A stretch of DNA of 64,000 nt from Thermosulfuriphilus ammonigenes. GTDB taxonomy: Bacteria; Desulfobacterota; Thermodesulfobacteria; Thermodesulfobacteriales; ST65. Shown piece after piece: positions 9,591-18,654 of this stretch; the stretch's first letter is position 1, and the number at the start of each line of letters is the position of its first letter. The stretch spans positions 1,976,576 to 2,040,575 of the forward strand of contig NZ_CP048877.1 in NCBI RefSeq assembly GCF_011207455.1, given 5' to 3'. The notes beneath the pieces were generated by a model. It was given only the letters and a program-made list of their open reading frames with translations, had not been told where the DNA came from and ran no database searches. The position numbers were made by a program, and so were the translations under genes.

Positions 9591-11421
9591 TCTTGGCTCC
9601 AAACCAAGTCCCGATTTTCTCCCCGGAGGGATACTCCTTGTGGGTATCATGAAAGAGATTGTGAATAGTCAGGGAGACTTTAAGATTCCTCCGAGGTTGA
9701 TATCCAAGGACAATATCGGCCCAAAAATAGGGGGACAGCCCTCGCCACAGATAGACGCCCGACCTCCTATCCCGAACACTGTAGTGGCTGGTGTCCTGAA
9801 GATGGGCTCGCATCTCAAACCACCATCCTTCAGGGGCCAGATAACGGATCTGGCCCTTTACCTGGTGGCGGGGGACAGGACCAAAGATGGTCTCCGTTAC
9901 CCTTTCTCCCCAGACGTACTGATAATTGAGACGAAGGGTCCAGGGCCCGGTCCTCAAGGAGGCCTCGATCTCTCCGCCGTACTGATCAAGATCAAGGAGA
10001 TTTTCCCGCCGAATAAGAAGGGTCCCTCCCTCTTTGGTTACTACCGGTCCCAGGACATCCTGATACCGGTTGTAAAAGAGACTGGTCCCCAGATAGAACT
10101 GGGGAGAGAACCAGGCTTGGTAGGCAATTTCGTAACTGTTGAGCCTCTCTGAACGGAGTCTGCGGTTTCCCATCTCGTGGATCCAACTCCTGGGCCATAG
10201 ATCTTCATAAAGTTCGATATAGGTTGGGTCTTTGTAGGCAGTGCCGGCTGAAAAGCGCAGGGAACGTCCCGGATTCAGAAGATAGATGAGACTTAACCGG
10301 GGGAAGACTTTGTCTCCCGTAACAGGATGGTGCCGGACCCTGGCCCCGGTCCAGAGTATCAGACGTTTCTGAATCCGGGCCTGGTATTCACCAAAGAGGC
10401 TGTAAATGAGCTGGGTGTGACGCTTAGGAGTATAACCAGAGCTGTAAGTGCTGTAGCGGCAGGCTCCAGCCAGCATAAGTCTCTGGGAGGGAGAGGGGCG
10501 GAGGTGTTTTTTGATGGTTAGGTCAAAGTGGTCGATATTCAGCCAGTTACGGAAGAAGTCCTGATAACTGATATCCTCTTCAAAGTTTTGCCAGGAGGCT
10601 TCGGTCTCCAGTCCTCCGCGTTGATACTGCAGTCGGACAAAAGAGCTTAGACCATCACGGTTAGTGTGACTCCGGTTAGGGATAGCGAAATAGGCCAGGG
10701 CCCCTTGGGCAGCCCCGGCAGAAAGGGTCAGGCTTCCCGGCCCTAGATCTCGCCTTAAATAGGTATAGAGCTTTTTCATGCGCCGGGCCCGGTCTTCGTG
10801 ATCGGCAAAAGAGCCCACTTCATCCCACGCCCCAGAAACGTAGACTCCGGTCTCCTGTCTCTCGGAACTTAAGGCCAGATAATATTGGTGGCGATAGGGA
10901 ATGCCGGGTTTTAAGGTGAGGGAAGAGGATGTCGGTGGCTTTCTGGTGATGAGGTTTACCACGCCGGAGTAGGCGTTGGCTCCATAGATTACTGACTGTG
11001 GTCCGCGGACAATTTCGATCCTTTCTAAATCCTCCAGGCTTACCGGAAGGTAGCTGAAGAGGTTGTCGCCGGCAAAGTCATTGTATACCGGCCGGCCGTC
11101 AAGGAGCACCAGGATGTTGTTGGCATGAAGGCCATTTACCCCGCGCATCCCCACCGAGGCCTCGGCCGCTCCGGCCTGAAAAATTGTCACTCCCGGGCTG
11201 AAACGGAGGAGCTCGAAAATCTCAGCCGCTCCAGAAAGTTCGATATCCTCCCGGTCAATGATGGAGATGGCGTAGGGGGCCTCTGTCAGGGGAAGGGGCA
11301 TTCGAGAGTAAGAAAAGGCTTGGGGAATGGTCTCTAATAAACGAATCTCCGGGGCTTCTTCGGCGGCTGACCAGGGGACCAGTATCAAGGAGGCCAGGGA
11401 TAGCCACAGAAGAAACCTCAT
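9574..11421 (-). CDS. TonB-dependent outer-membrane receptor
   Basis: 615 residues. A signal peptide (FLLWLSLASLILVPWSAA) precedes a plug domain (about 45-155) with ISIIDREDIE, GVTIFQAG, MRGVNG, VLLDGRPVYND and ERIEIVRGPQSVIYGANA, the conserved plug sequence. A 22-strand barrel follows, ending in the aromatic residue Phe (IDYRF). Size and plug resemble small BtuB/CirA-type receptors; the substrate (cobalamin, ferric chelate or other) cannot be assigned. It heads the receptor-binding protein-kinase-hybrid kinase set, so the ligand it imports may be what that set senses. No riboswitch was seen in the 2-base gap to nadC. Confidence 0.93.
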   Translation of the reverse strand: MRFLLWLSLASLILVPWSAAEEAPEIRLLETIPQAFSYSRMPLPLTEAPYAISIIDREDIELSGAAEIFELLRFSPGVTIFQAGAAEASVGMRGVNGLHANNILVLLDGRPVYNDFAGDNLFSYLPVSLEDLERIEIVRGPQSVIYGANAYSGVVNLITRKPPTSSSLTLKPGIPYRHQYYLALSSERQETGVYVSGAWDEVGSFADHEDRARRMKKLYTYLRRDLGPGSLTLSAGAAQGALAYFAIPNRSHTNRDGLSSFVRLQYQRGGLETEASWQNFEEDISYQDFFRNWLNIDHFDLTIKKHLRPSPSQRLMLAGACRYSTYSSGYTPKRHTQLIYSLFGEYQARIQKRLILWTGARVRHHPVTGDKVFPRLSLIYLLNPGRSLRFSAGTAYKDPTYIELYEDLWPRSWIHEMGNRRLRSERLNSYEIAYQAWFSPQFYLGTSLFYNRYQDVLGPVVTKEGGTLLIRRENLLDLDQYGGEIEASLRTGPWTLRLNYQYVWGERVTETIFGPVPRHQVKGQIRYLAPEGWWFEMRAHLQDTSHYSVRDRRSGVYLWRGLSPYFWADIVLGYQPRRNLKVSLTIHNLFHDTHKEYPSGEKIGTWFGAKIDYRF

Positions 11422-11423
11422 GT

Positions 11424-12272
11424 TCAGAGAACCTCAAGACTCAGATCTACCGCCGGGGCTGAATGGGTCAGTCGGCCAACGGAGATGATGTCCACTCCGG
11501 TTTCGGCGACAGCCCGGATGTTTTCTAGGTGTATCCCCCCGGAGGCCTCAAGAATCACTCCCGGAGCCCTCTTTTTGGCTAAAGACACGGCTTCTCCTAA
11601 GGTCTCAAGATCCATATTATCCAGAAGTATGGCCGGAGCTCCGGCCTCAAGGGCCTCTTTGAGCTCGTCTAGATCTCTGACCTCTATTTCTATGAGATAC
11701 ACGTGAGGAAGTTTCTCTCTGGCCCGGGCCAGGGCAGCGGTGATGGAACCGCAGGCTCGGATGTGGTTGTCCTTGATAAGGACTCCGTCTGAGAGACCAA
11801 AACGATGGTTGTGGGCCCCTCCAACACGGACAGCGTACTTTTCCAGGATACGAAACCCAGGGGTGGTCTTGCGGGTATCTACCAGGCGCACCGGGAGCCC
11901 CTCAATGGCCCGGACAAATTTTCTTGTCTGGGTGGCCACGCCGGAGAGATGTTGCAGGAAGTTAAGGGCCACCCTTTCGGCTTTGAGTATAGAGGATAAC
12001 CGTCCCCGGATCCGGGCCACTGTCTCCCCTCTGGCTACCTCCTGACCATCGATAAGGCCGGAGGAGAACTCAATTTCGGGATCAACGGTTCTGAAAACCT
12101 CCAGCGCTACGGGAAGGCCGCAGAGAACCAGGTTCTCTTTGGCTTTAATGACGGCCTGACCTTTTTTCTCCTCGGGAACAAGGGCCGTAGTGGTTACATC
12201 CCCGTGTCCCAGATCCTCCTTGAGGGCCTCACAGACCAAATCCCGAAAAAGCAGGGCGTCAAGGCGTTCCAC
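11424..12272 (-). CDS. nadC: nicotinate-nucleotide pyrophosphorylase (carboxylating)
   Basis: 282 residues, normal length. Converts quinolinate and PRPP to nicotinate mononucleotide, CO2 and PPi in de novo NAD synthesis. Family motifs: EDLGHGDVTTTALV near the N-terminus, RVALNFLQHLSGVAT, VDTRKTTPGFRILEKYAV, GGAHNHRFGLSDGVLIKDNH, ILLDNM and LEASGGI. It lies 2 bases after valS and 2 bases before the TonB receptor gene, so it is probably carried on the valS transcript. No nadA or nadB is in the window. Confidence 0.96.
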   Translation of the reverse strand: MERLDALLFRDLVCEALKEDLGHGDVTTTALVPEEKKGQAVIKAKENLVLCGLPVALEVFRTVDPEIEFSSGLIDGQEVARGETVARIRGRLSSILKAERVALNFLQHLSGVATQTRKFVRAIEGLPVRLVDTRKTTPGFRILEKYAVRVGGAHNHRFGLSDGVLIKDNHIRACGSITAALARAREKLPHVYLIEIEVRDLDELKEALEAGAPAILLDNMDLETLGEAVSLAKKRAPGVILEASGGIHLENIRAVAETGVDIISVGRLTHSAPAVDLSLEVL

Positions 12273-12274
12273 CT

Positions 12275-14923
12275 CTATACGCCGGCCTCCTTTAAAAGGG
12301 AGATGTTTCTCTCCAGGCGGGCGATTTTTTCCTTCAGAGCGGCCACCCGCTCCCTCTCTTTATTCACTACCTCTTGGGGAGCCCGGGAGAGAAAGTTGGG
12401 GTTAGACAGCTTCTTTTCAGACCTTTCAAGCTCTTTAAGGGTTTTTTGCCTTTGATTTTCTAATTTGTTGATTTCCGTGGCTACATCTACGAGACCCTCA
12501 AGGGGGACAAAGATCTCCACCTCTTCTAAGATGGCTGCCGCGGCCCCTGCCGGACGTTCTCCAGTCTCCCAGAGTTCAAGGGTCTCCACCCGGGCCAAAG
12601 TCTTAATAGTTTGAGAGAAACTCTCGAAGAGCCTTCGATACTCCTCCCGTTCGCTTTTGAGTATCACGGTGATTTTGGCTGAGGGATGAATACCGCAGTC
12701 GGCCCGAATACCCCGGATGGCGGTGATAACCGCCTTGAGTCTTTCGATCTTCTCCTCGGCTGTAGCGTTAAGGAAGTCCGCATTGGGCCGAGGATAGGGG
12801 GCAACCATAATGGAGCCTTCTTTTTGGGGGAGGTAATGCCAGAGTTCTTCCGTCACAAAGGGACAGAAGGGATGAAGTAGCCGGAGACTGGTCTCAAGTA
12901 CCGTTAAAAGAACATTTTGGGCCTCCTCCCGCTCCGGGCCTTCCTGGGCCAGAGGATCCTTACTCATCTCTAAGTACCAGTCACAAAACTCATGCCAGAA
13001 GAAGTGGTAGATGGCCAGGGCTGCCTGGTCGAACTCATAGGTGTCAAGGGCCTCCCTGACCTGAGCCTTGAGCCTTTCTAGCCGGGAGAGGATCCAGGCT
13101 GCACTCAGGCTGAGTTCCTCTGGAGAGAGCTCCCGGGGACGGAAATCCTTCAGATTGAGAAGAACAAAGCGAGAGGCATTCCAGAGTTTGTTGATGAAAT
13201 GGCGATAGCCTTCGATTCTGGCCTCAGAAAGCCGAATGTCTCTTCCCTGGGCCGCCAGGGCCGCCAGGGTAAACCGAAAGGCATCAGTGCCATATTTTTC
13301 CATCATTACCAGAGGATCAATGACGTTTCCCCGGGACTTGCTCATCTTCTGGCCCTTTTCGTCCCGGATGAGGGCATGGAGATAGACGTCCCGGAAGGGA
13401 ATGGTCCCCATGAAATGGATACCCATCATCATCATTCGGGCCACCCAGAAGAAGAGGATGTCAAAGCTGGTTACCAGGACCGATGTCGGATAAAAGAGCC
13501 GCAGGTCTTCAGTCTTCTCCGGCCAGCCAAGGGTGGAAAAGGGCCACAGGGCCGAGGAGAACCAGGTGTCAAGAACATCATCCTCCTGAAGAAGATGGGA
13601 GCTACCGCAGTGGGGGCAGGTCGAAGGGTCCTGTCTGGCCACAATTATCTCGTGGCACTCCTGGCATTCCCAGGCTGGAATACGGTGGCCCCACCAAATC
13701 TGACGGCTGATGCACCAGTCTCGGATGTTGCGCATCCAATCAAAGTAGGTGTTAAGCCACATAGGAGGAATGATTCTGGTCTGTTCGTACTCTACGGCCG
13801 CCGTGGCCGGGGTGGCCAGAGGCCTTATCTTGATGAACCACTGCTTGGAAAGAAGGGGTTCGACAACCGTCTTGCAGCGGTAGCAGTGTCCCACCATGTG
13901 TTCGTGGGCTTCTTCCTTTTCTAGGAAGCCATCCTTTTTGAGGTCGGCCACCAGCTTCTCCCGGCATTGGTAACGATCCAGGCCGGCATAAGGCCCGGCG
14001 GCTTCGGTCATCCTCCCATGGTCGTCGATGACTTTGATGGCTGGCAGGCCGTGGCGCTGGGCGATCTCAAAATCGTTGAAGTCATGGGCCGGGGTGACCT
14101 TGACGGCCCCGGTTCCAAACTCCGGATCCACGGCCTCATCGGCTATAATCGGGATTTCTCGGCCTAGAACGGGAAGGCGAAGCTTCTGGCCAATAAGATG
14201 ACGATAACGGGGATCCTCGGGGGAGACGGCCACCGCCGTGTCGCCAAGCATGGTCTCCGGCCGGGTGGTAGCCACGACAATGGCCCCTTCTCCTCGGGCC
14301 AGGGGATAGCGGATATACCAGAGCCGGCCCTTTACGGCTTCAAACTCCACCTCTATATCGGCCAGAGCCGTTAAGCAACGGGGACACCAGTTGATGATAT
14401 AGTCCCCCCGGTAGATTAGGCCCTCTTCATAAAGACGACAGAAGACCTCCCGAACAGCCCGGGAAAGGCCTTCGTCCATGGTAAAGCGAAGTCGGCTCCA
14501 GTCGCAGGAACACCCCAGACGCTTGAGTTGTTCGATGATCCGGTTGCCGTATTGCTCCTTCCACTGCCAGACCCGTTCGAGAAACTTCTGGCGTCCCAGA
14601 TCGTGACGGCTGAGCCCCTCCTTGGCCAGCTGTCTTTCCACTACGTTTTGGGTGGCTATGCCGGCATGATCCGTTCCCGGAACCCAGAGGGTATCATAGC
14701 CATCCATCCGCTTGTAGCGGACAAGAATATCCTGGATGGTATTGTTCAGGGCATGACCGATATGGAGTGAACCGGTAACGTTAGGCGGGGGAATGACAAT
14801 AGAGAACCGGGGACGCTTTTCGTCCAGACGGGGTTTGAAGAGCCCCTGTTCTTCCCAGAAGCGGTACCACTTGTCTTCCACTCCGCGAAACTCATATGCC
14901 TTTGGTAACTCTGAGGGGTTCAA
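12275..14923 (-). CDS. valS: valyl-tRNA synthetase
   Basis: 882 residues, class Ia. Seen: PPPNVTGSLHIGHALNN (HIGH motif), an editing domain (ATTRPETMLGDTAVAV, GTGAVKVTPAHDFNDFE), zinc-type cysteines (CPRC, CQEC, CPHC), KGQKMSKSRGNV (KMSKS) and a C-terminal coiled coil of about 70 residues. Start: TTG 14923 has a perfect AGGAGG six bases upstream (14930-14935). The longer ATG at 15001 would start inside a well-formed promoter -35 (14996-15001), so it is rejected. nadC follows after 2 bases. Cytosolic, essential. Confidence 0.96.
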   Translation of the reverse strand: MNPSELPKAYEFRGVEDKWYRFWEEQGLFKPRLDEKRPRFSIVIPPPNVTGSLHIGHALNNTIQDILVRYKRMDGYDTLWVPGTDHAGIATQNVVERQLAKEGLSRHDLGRQKFLERVWQWKEQYGNRIIEQLKRLGCSCDWSRLRFTMDEGLSRAVREVFCRLYEEGLIYRGDYIINWCPRCLTALADIEVEFEAVKGRLWYIRYPLARGEGAIVVATTRPETMLGDTAVAVSPEDPRYRHLIGQKLRLPVLGREIPIIADEAVDPEFGTGAVKVTPAHDFNDFEIAQRHGLPAIKVIDDHGRMTEAAGPYAGLDRYQCREKLVADLKKDGFLEKEEAHEHMVGHCYRCKTVVEPLLSKQWFIKIRPLATPATAAVEYEQTRIIPPMWLNTYFDWMRNIRDWCISRQIWWGHRIPAWECQECHEIIVARQDPSTCPHCGSSHLLQEDDVLDTWFSSALWPFSTLGWPEKTEDLRLFYPTSVLVTSFDILFFWVARMMMMGIHFMGTIPFRDVYLHALIRDEKGQKMSKSRGNVIDPLVMMEKYGTDAFRFTLAALAAQGRDIRLSEARIEGYRHFINKLWNASRFVLLNLKDFRPRELSPEELSLSAAWILSRLERLKAQVREALDTYEFDQAALAIYHFFWHEFCDWYLEMSKDPLAQEGPEREEAQNVLLTVLETSLRLLHPFCPFVTEELWHYLPQKEGSIMVAPYPRPNADFLNATAEEKIERLKAVITAIRGIRADCGIHPSAKITVILKSEREEYRRLFESFSQTIKTLARVETLELWETGERPAGAAAAILEEVEIFVPLEGLVDVATEINKLENQRQKTLKELERSEKKLSNPNFLSRAPQEVVNKERERVAALKEKIARLERNISLLKEAGV

Positions 14924-14972
14924 ACTCGGCCTCCTTGTGTCGGTCTTTTCTTTAAGAAAGATCAAATCACGG

Positions 14973-15001
14973 AATATAGCAACCTTAGCCCCTTGTGTCA
15001 T
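14973..15001 (-). promoter_or_regulatory. sigma70-type promoter for valS-nadC
   Basis: Reading the minus strand: -35 ATGACA (14996-15001), 17-base spacer, -10 TATATT (14973-14978). The predicted start is near 14966, giving a leader of about 43 bases to the TTG start with its AGGAGG. Five of six bases match at both boxes. Assigned by eye. Confidence 0.6.
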
Positions 15002-15014
15002 CGGTTCATTGTCC

Positions 15015-15043
15015 TTGACGCCTGAATTTCAATTCATTATGGT
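15015..15043 (+). promoter_or_regulatory. sigma70-type promoter for the EF-G-like gene
   Basis: -35 TTGACG (15015-15020), 17-base spacer, -10 TATGGT (15038-15043). The predicted start is near 15050, about 38 bases before the ATG, which has AAGGGGG upstream. Its -35 is only 13 bases from the divergent valS -35, so the two promoters stand back to back. Confidence 0.55.
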
Positions 15044-15087
15044 GCCTGGAATAGATTCTCACTAAATAAGTTAAAAAGGGGGCGTCT

Positions 15088-17175
15088 ATGGAGGTCGGCA
15101 AGGTCCGTAATTTTGTTTTTCTTGCCCAAAGTGGGGCTGGAAAGACCCAGCTAGCCGAGGCCATGCTCTTTCTTGCCGGGGTGACCAAGCGCCTGGGGAA
15201 GGTGGATGATGGCAATAGTATCCTTGATTTTGAGCCCGAGGAACAAAAACGCCGGATCACCATTTCCACCTCTGTTCATCACTTTGGCTGGAAGAAACAT
15301 CTCCTATTTCTTATGGATACCCCAGGAGAGGATAACTTTCAGGCCGAGGCCCGCTTGGCAGCTCGGGTGGCCGACAACGCCGTCTTCGTAGTGGACGCCA
15401 CCGATCCCGTGAAGGTTCAGGCCGAAAAGGCCTTTTCTCTGGTTAAAGAATTCAACCTTCCGTGTGCTATTTTCATCAACAAGATGGATCGTGAGCGGGC
15501 TAATTATGATCAGGCCTTAGAGGCTGTAACCAATGCCTTTGGCATCAGGACGGTTCCGGTAGCCATCCCCATTGGCCAGGAGGCTGACTTTAAAGGAATT
15601 ATCGACCTTATCTCTTACAAGGCCCTTCTTTACTCTGACGATGAATCTGGGAAGTTCCAGACGGGAGAGATACCGGCAGACCTTAAAGACCGGGCCGAGG
15701 AGCTGAGGGCCAATCTTATTGAATTTGCTGCCGAAAGCGATGACGAACTTTTGGAGAAGTTCCTTGAAGGAGAAGAGCTTAGCCCGGAGGAGATCGCCAC
15801 TGGCCTTAAGGCTGGCATCACCGCCGGGGCCTTTGTCCCGGTATGTTGTGGCTCCGGCCTCAAAAATATCGGTGTCCAGCTTCTTCTTGACCTTTTAGTT
15901 TCTTTTATGGCCACACCAGAGGAACGCGGGCCCGTTAAGGGTAAGAACCCGGCCTCTGGTGAAGAGGAAGAAAGAGAACCGACTGGGGAGGCTCCGGCCT
16001 CGGCCTTCGTCTTCAAGACCCTGATCGACCCCTATGCCGGCCGGCTCTCCATCGCCCGGGTTTACTCGGGAACCATCAAACCAGATGGCATTCTCCTTAA
16101 CGTCAACAAGGATTTTCAGGAGCGTTACAGTAATGTCTTTGTTCCCGAGGGTAAGGGGCAAAAGCAAATCTCAGAGGCCGTAGCCGGGATGATTATCGCC
16201 CTGGCCAAACTGGCTGAAACCCGCACGGGAGATACCCTCTCTGACCCTAAGGCCCCCATTGTCTATCCTATGCCGGAGATGCCTCACCCTGTAATTACCT
16301 ACGCCGTTCATCCCAAAACCAGACAAGACGAGGAAAAGATTGCCGCTGCCTTGGCCAAACTCCAGGAGGAGGATCCCACCATCCATGTCTCCCGTGATGA
16401 GGAAACAAGGGAGCTTCTCCTCTCCGGTCTGGGGCAGATCCATATTGAGGCCACGGTGGACAAACTGAAGCGCAAGTATGGGGTAGATGTTGATCTTTCT
16501 CTGCCTAAAATTCCTTTCCGTGAGACCATAAAGGCGGCCAAAAAGGGGGTTATTTACCGTCACAAGAAGCAGACCGGTGGTCGAGGTCAGTTCGCCGAGG
16601 TGCACTTTGATATTTCCCCACTTCCTCGGGGAGAGGGGTTTGAATTCGAGGAGGCCTTGGTGGGGATGAATGTGCCTCGTAATTTTGTCCCCGCGGTGGA
16701 GAAGGGAATTCGCGAGGCCATGGAGAAAGGCCCCCTGGCCGGCTTTCCGGTGGTGGATGTCAAGGTTCGCTTCTACGACGGCAAATCACATGAGGTGGAC
16801 TCTTCGGAGATGGCCTTCAAGATAGCGGCCATTATGTGTTTTAAGAAGGGGGTCTCGGAGGCCAATCCGGTGATCCTGGAACCCATTATGGAGCTGGAGA
16901 TTACAGTTCCTGATGCCTATATGGGCGATGTTATCGGAGACCTCAATGCCCGACGGGGGCGGGTTCTGGGAATGGACGCCAAAGACGGCTCTCAGGTGAT
17001 CAAGGCCCAGGTTCCTCTGATGGAGGTTCAGAAGTATGCCCTTGACCTCAATGCCCTCACTGGTGGCCGGGGGACTTTCACCATGAGGTTCTCACACTAT
17101 GAGGAAGTTCCTCCGGCTTTGGCCGAAAAGATTATTGCCGCCACCAAACAAGAGCAGGAGAAGGAGAAAAAATAA
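15088..17175 (+). CDS. elongation factor G-like translational GTPase
   Basis: 695 residues. GTPase motifs: AQSGAGKTQLAEAML (G1), FLMDTPGEDNF (G3), INKMDRERANYD (G4). Domain II, III, IV and V sequences follow in EF-G order (DPYAGRLSIARVYSG, GLGQIHIEATVDKLKRKYG, GRGQFAEVHF, MGDVIGDLNARRGRVLGM). The G1 loop GAGKTQL and G3 DTPGEDNF differ from canonical EF-G (AHIDAGKTT, DTPGHVDF), which puts it in the EF-G-like/EF-G2 paralogue group whose exact role is unsettled. Canonical fusA is presumably elsewhere. Its TAA overlaps the ATG of the MogA/MoaB gene. Confidence 0.88.
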   Translation: MEVGKVRNFVFLAQSGAGKTQLAEAMLFLAGVTKRLGKVDDGNSILDFEPEEQKRRITISTSVHHFGWKKHLLFLMDTPGEDNFQAEARLAARVADNAVFVVDATDPVKVQAEKAFSLVKEFNLPCAIFINKMDRERANYDQALEAVTNAFGIRTVPVAIPIGQEADFKGIIDLISYKALLYSDDESGKFQTGEIPADLKDRAEELRANLIEFAAESDDELLEKFLEGEELSPEEIATGLKAGITAGAFVPVCCGSGLKNIGVQLLLDLLVSFMATPEERGPVKGKNPASGEEEEREPTGEAPASAFVFKTLIDPYAGRLSIARVYSGTIKPDGILLNVNKDFQERYSNVFVPEGKGQKQISEAVAGMIIALAKLAETRTGDTLSDPKAPIVYPMPEMPHPVITYAVHPKTRQDEEKIAAALAKLQEEDPTIHVSRDEETRELLLSGLGQIHIEATVDKLKRKYGVDVDLSLPKIPFRETIKAAKKGVIYRHKKQTGGRGQFAEVHFDISPLPRGEGFEFEEALVGMNVPRNFVPAVEKGIREAMEKGPLAGFPVVDVKVRFYDGKSHEVDSSEMAFKIAAIMCFKKGVSEANPVILEPIMELEITVPDAYMGDVIGDLNARRGRVLGMDAKDGSQVIKAQVPLMEVQKYALDLNALTGGRGTFTMRFSHYEEVPPALAEKIIAATKQEQEKEKK

Positions 17176-17666
17176 TGAGATACTCGGCAGGGATCCTGAT
17201 TATCAGTGATTCTCGATCTCAGGGCCGAGCCGAGGATACCTGTGCCCCGCTGATGAAACGTCTCCTTCAAGAGGCCGGATTCAATGTAGTTGCCGATCGA
17301 GTTATTCCTGATGATTACGAGACCATCCTCAGCAAGCTGGTGGATTGGTCCGACCAAAAGGGATTGGCCCTTATTCTCACCAGTGGAGGGACGGGACTTT
17401 CCCCTCGGGATGTAACCCCGGAGGCCACCAGAGCGGCCATAGAACGGGAAATTCCCGGGATTCCCGAGGCCATAAGGATCGAGGGGCTTAAAGCCACCCC
17501 CCGGGCCATGCTTTCCCGGGCTGTAGCTGGAGTGCGGGGGAGAAGTTTGATCATCAATCTTCCTGGTAGCCCCAAGGCTGTAGAAGAATCTCTCGGAGTA
17601 ATCCTTCCGGTCCTTGAGCACGCCATAAAGAAGATCCTGGGAGATCCAACCCCCTGCGCCCGCTGA
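17175..17666 (+). CDS. MogA/MoaB-family molybdopterin protein
   Basis: 163 residues. The family signature TSGGTGLSPRDVTPEAT and the C-terminal NLPGSPKAVEES are complete. MogA adenylylates molybdopterin before metal insertion, and MoaB proteins of similar sequence do the same in other bacteria. The length fits either. A molybdenum or tungsten cofactor would suit an anaerobe. The start overlaps the EF-G-like stop (TAATG). No other moa/moe genes are near. Confidence 0.9.
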   Translation: MRYSAGILIISDSRSQGRAEDTCAPLMKRLLQEAGFNVVADRVIPDDYETILSKLVDWSDQKGLALILTSGGTGLSPRDVTPEATRAAIEREIPGIPEAIRIEGLKATPRAMLSRAVAGVRGRSLIINLPGSPKAVEESLGVILPVLEHAIKKILGDPTPCAR

Positions 17667-17699
17667 CAGGCCCCCGAGGGTCTTTTGTGAGGAGGGCTG

Positions 17700-18608
17700 G
17701 TGCTAGATATCTTCAAAGTGACCTTTCCGGTGAGTGGGGTAAGTACCTGGGTCTTCCTCCCTCCGCTGGTCACCTTCATTCTGGGTTTTTTTGGGGCCAT
17801 GGCCGGTATAACGGGAGCCTTTCTCCTTTTGCCCTTTCAGATGAGCGTCTTGGGCTATGTCACTCCGGCGGTCTCTGCCACCAACCTTTTGTACAATCTT
17901 TGGGCCATTCCGGGAGCCCTTTACCGCTATATCCGGGAGGGCCGTATGAATTGGCCTTTGGCCCTGGTGATGACCTCGGGAACGATACCGGGGATGTTCG
18001 GAGGCTATCTCATCCGGGTCTTTTATTTGCCGGATCCGCGGCGGTTTAAGGCTTTGGTAGGAGCCGTTCTTCTTTATCTGGCCGGAAGGCTTTTTAGTGA
18101 TCTCGTCCGGGAAAGGGGCGAAAGGGGGCCGGTGACCAGGGTGACCGGGATTCGTTTGGGAATTCGCTATCTTTCTTTTGACTATGGAAGGCGGACTTAT
18201 CGGATTGACCCCCGTCCCCTTTTTGGCCTCAGCCTTCTGGTAGGGCTGGTGGGAGGGGCCTATGGAATTGGCGGCGGAGCGATTCTCTCTCCCTTCTGTG
18301 TGGCTGTGCTCAAGCTCCCGGTCTATGCGGTGGCCTCGGCCTCTCTTTTTACCACCCTGGCCAGTTCGGTGGCCGGAGTGATCTTTTACTCTGTGGGGCC
18401 TTCTTCAGGCCCGGAGACCAGACCGGACTGGCTCCTGGCAGCCCTTTTCGGGCTGGGCGGACTTATGGGGACCTACCTCGGGGCCCGGCTTCAAAAATAC
18501 ATTCCCGAGCGGCCCATCAAGGTAGGGCTGTTGTTGGTTGTCCTGTTTGTGGGAGGAAGATATCTTTGGCAGACGCTGCCCCTTGTCTTTGCCTGGATGC
18601 AAAGATAA
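17700..18608 (+). CDS. TauE/SafE-family membrane exporter
   Basis: 302 residues with about eight hydrophobic segments in two related halves. The family's repeated glycine-rich motifs are seen twice: GFFGAMAGITGAFLLLP (about residue 25) and YGIGGGAILSPF (about 195). Members export sulfite, sulfoacetate or other organosulfur anions; sulfite export would suit sulfur metabolism but the substrate is not readable. The central loop (about 130-175) is longer and more charged than in minimal members. GTG start at 17700 with AGGAGG at 17690-17695. Inner membrane. Confidence 0.85.
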   Translation: MLDIFKVTFPVSGVSTWVFLPPLVTFILGFFGAMAGITGAFLLLPFQMSVLGYVTPAVSATNLLYNLWAIPGALYRYIREGRMNWPLALVMTSGTIPGMFGGYLIRVFYLPDPRRFKALVGAVLLYLAGRLFSDLVRERGERGPVTRVTGIRLGIRYLSFDYGRRTYRIDPRPLFGLSLLVGLVGGAYGIGGGAILSPFCVAVLKLPVYAVASASLFTTLASSVAGVIFYSVGPSSGPETRPDWLLAALFGLGGLMGTYLGARLQKYIPERPIKVGLLLVVLFVGGRYLWQTLPLVFAWMQR

Positions 18609-18654
18609 TTTTCCCAAATATTTTTCAATCTCCCGAGGAGAAAGGAGCGGTTCT

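Noticed and set aside
13199-13924. 241-codon plus-strand open frame
   Set aside because: Antisense shadow of valS, which has all synthetase motifs in that stretch.
18609-18654. TPP riboswitch ahead of thiC
   Set aside because: The gap is only 46 bases and shows no THI-box sequence; the aptamer would not fit.
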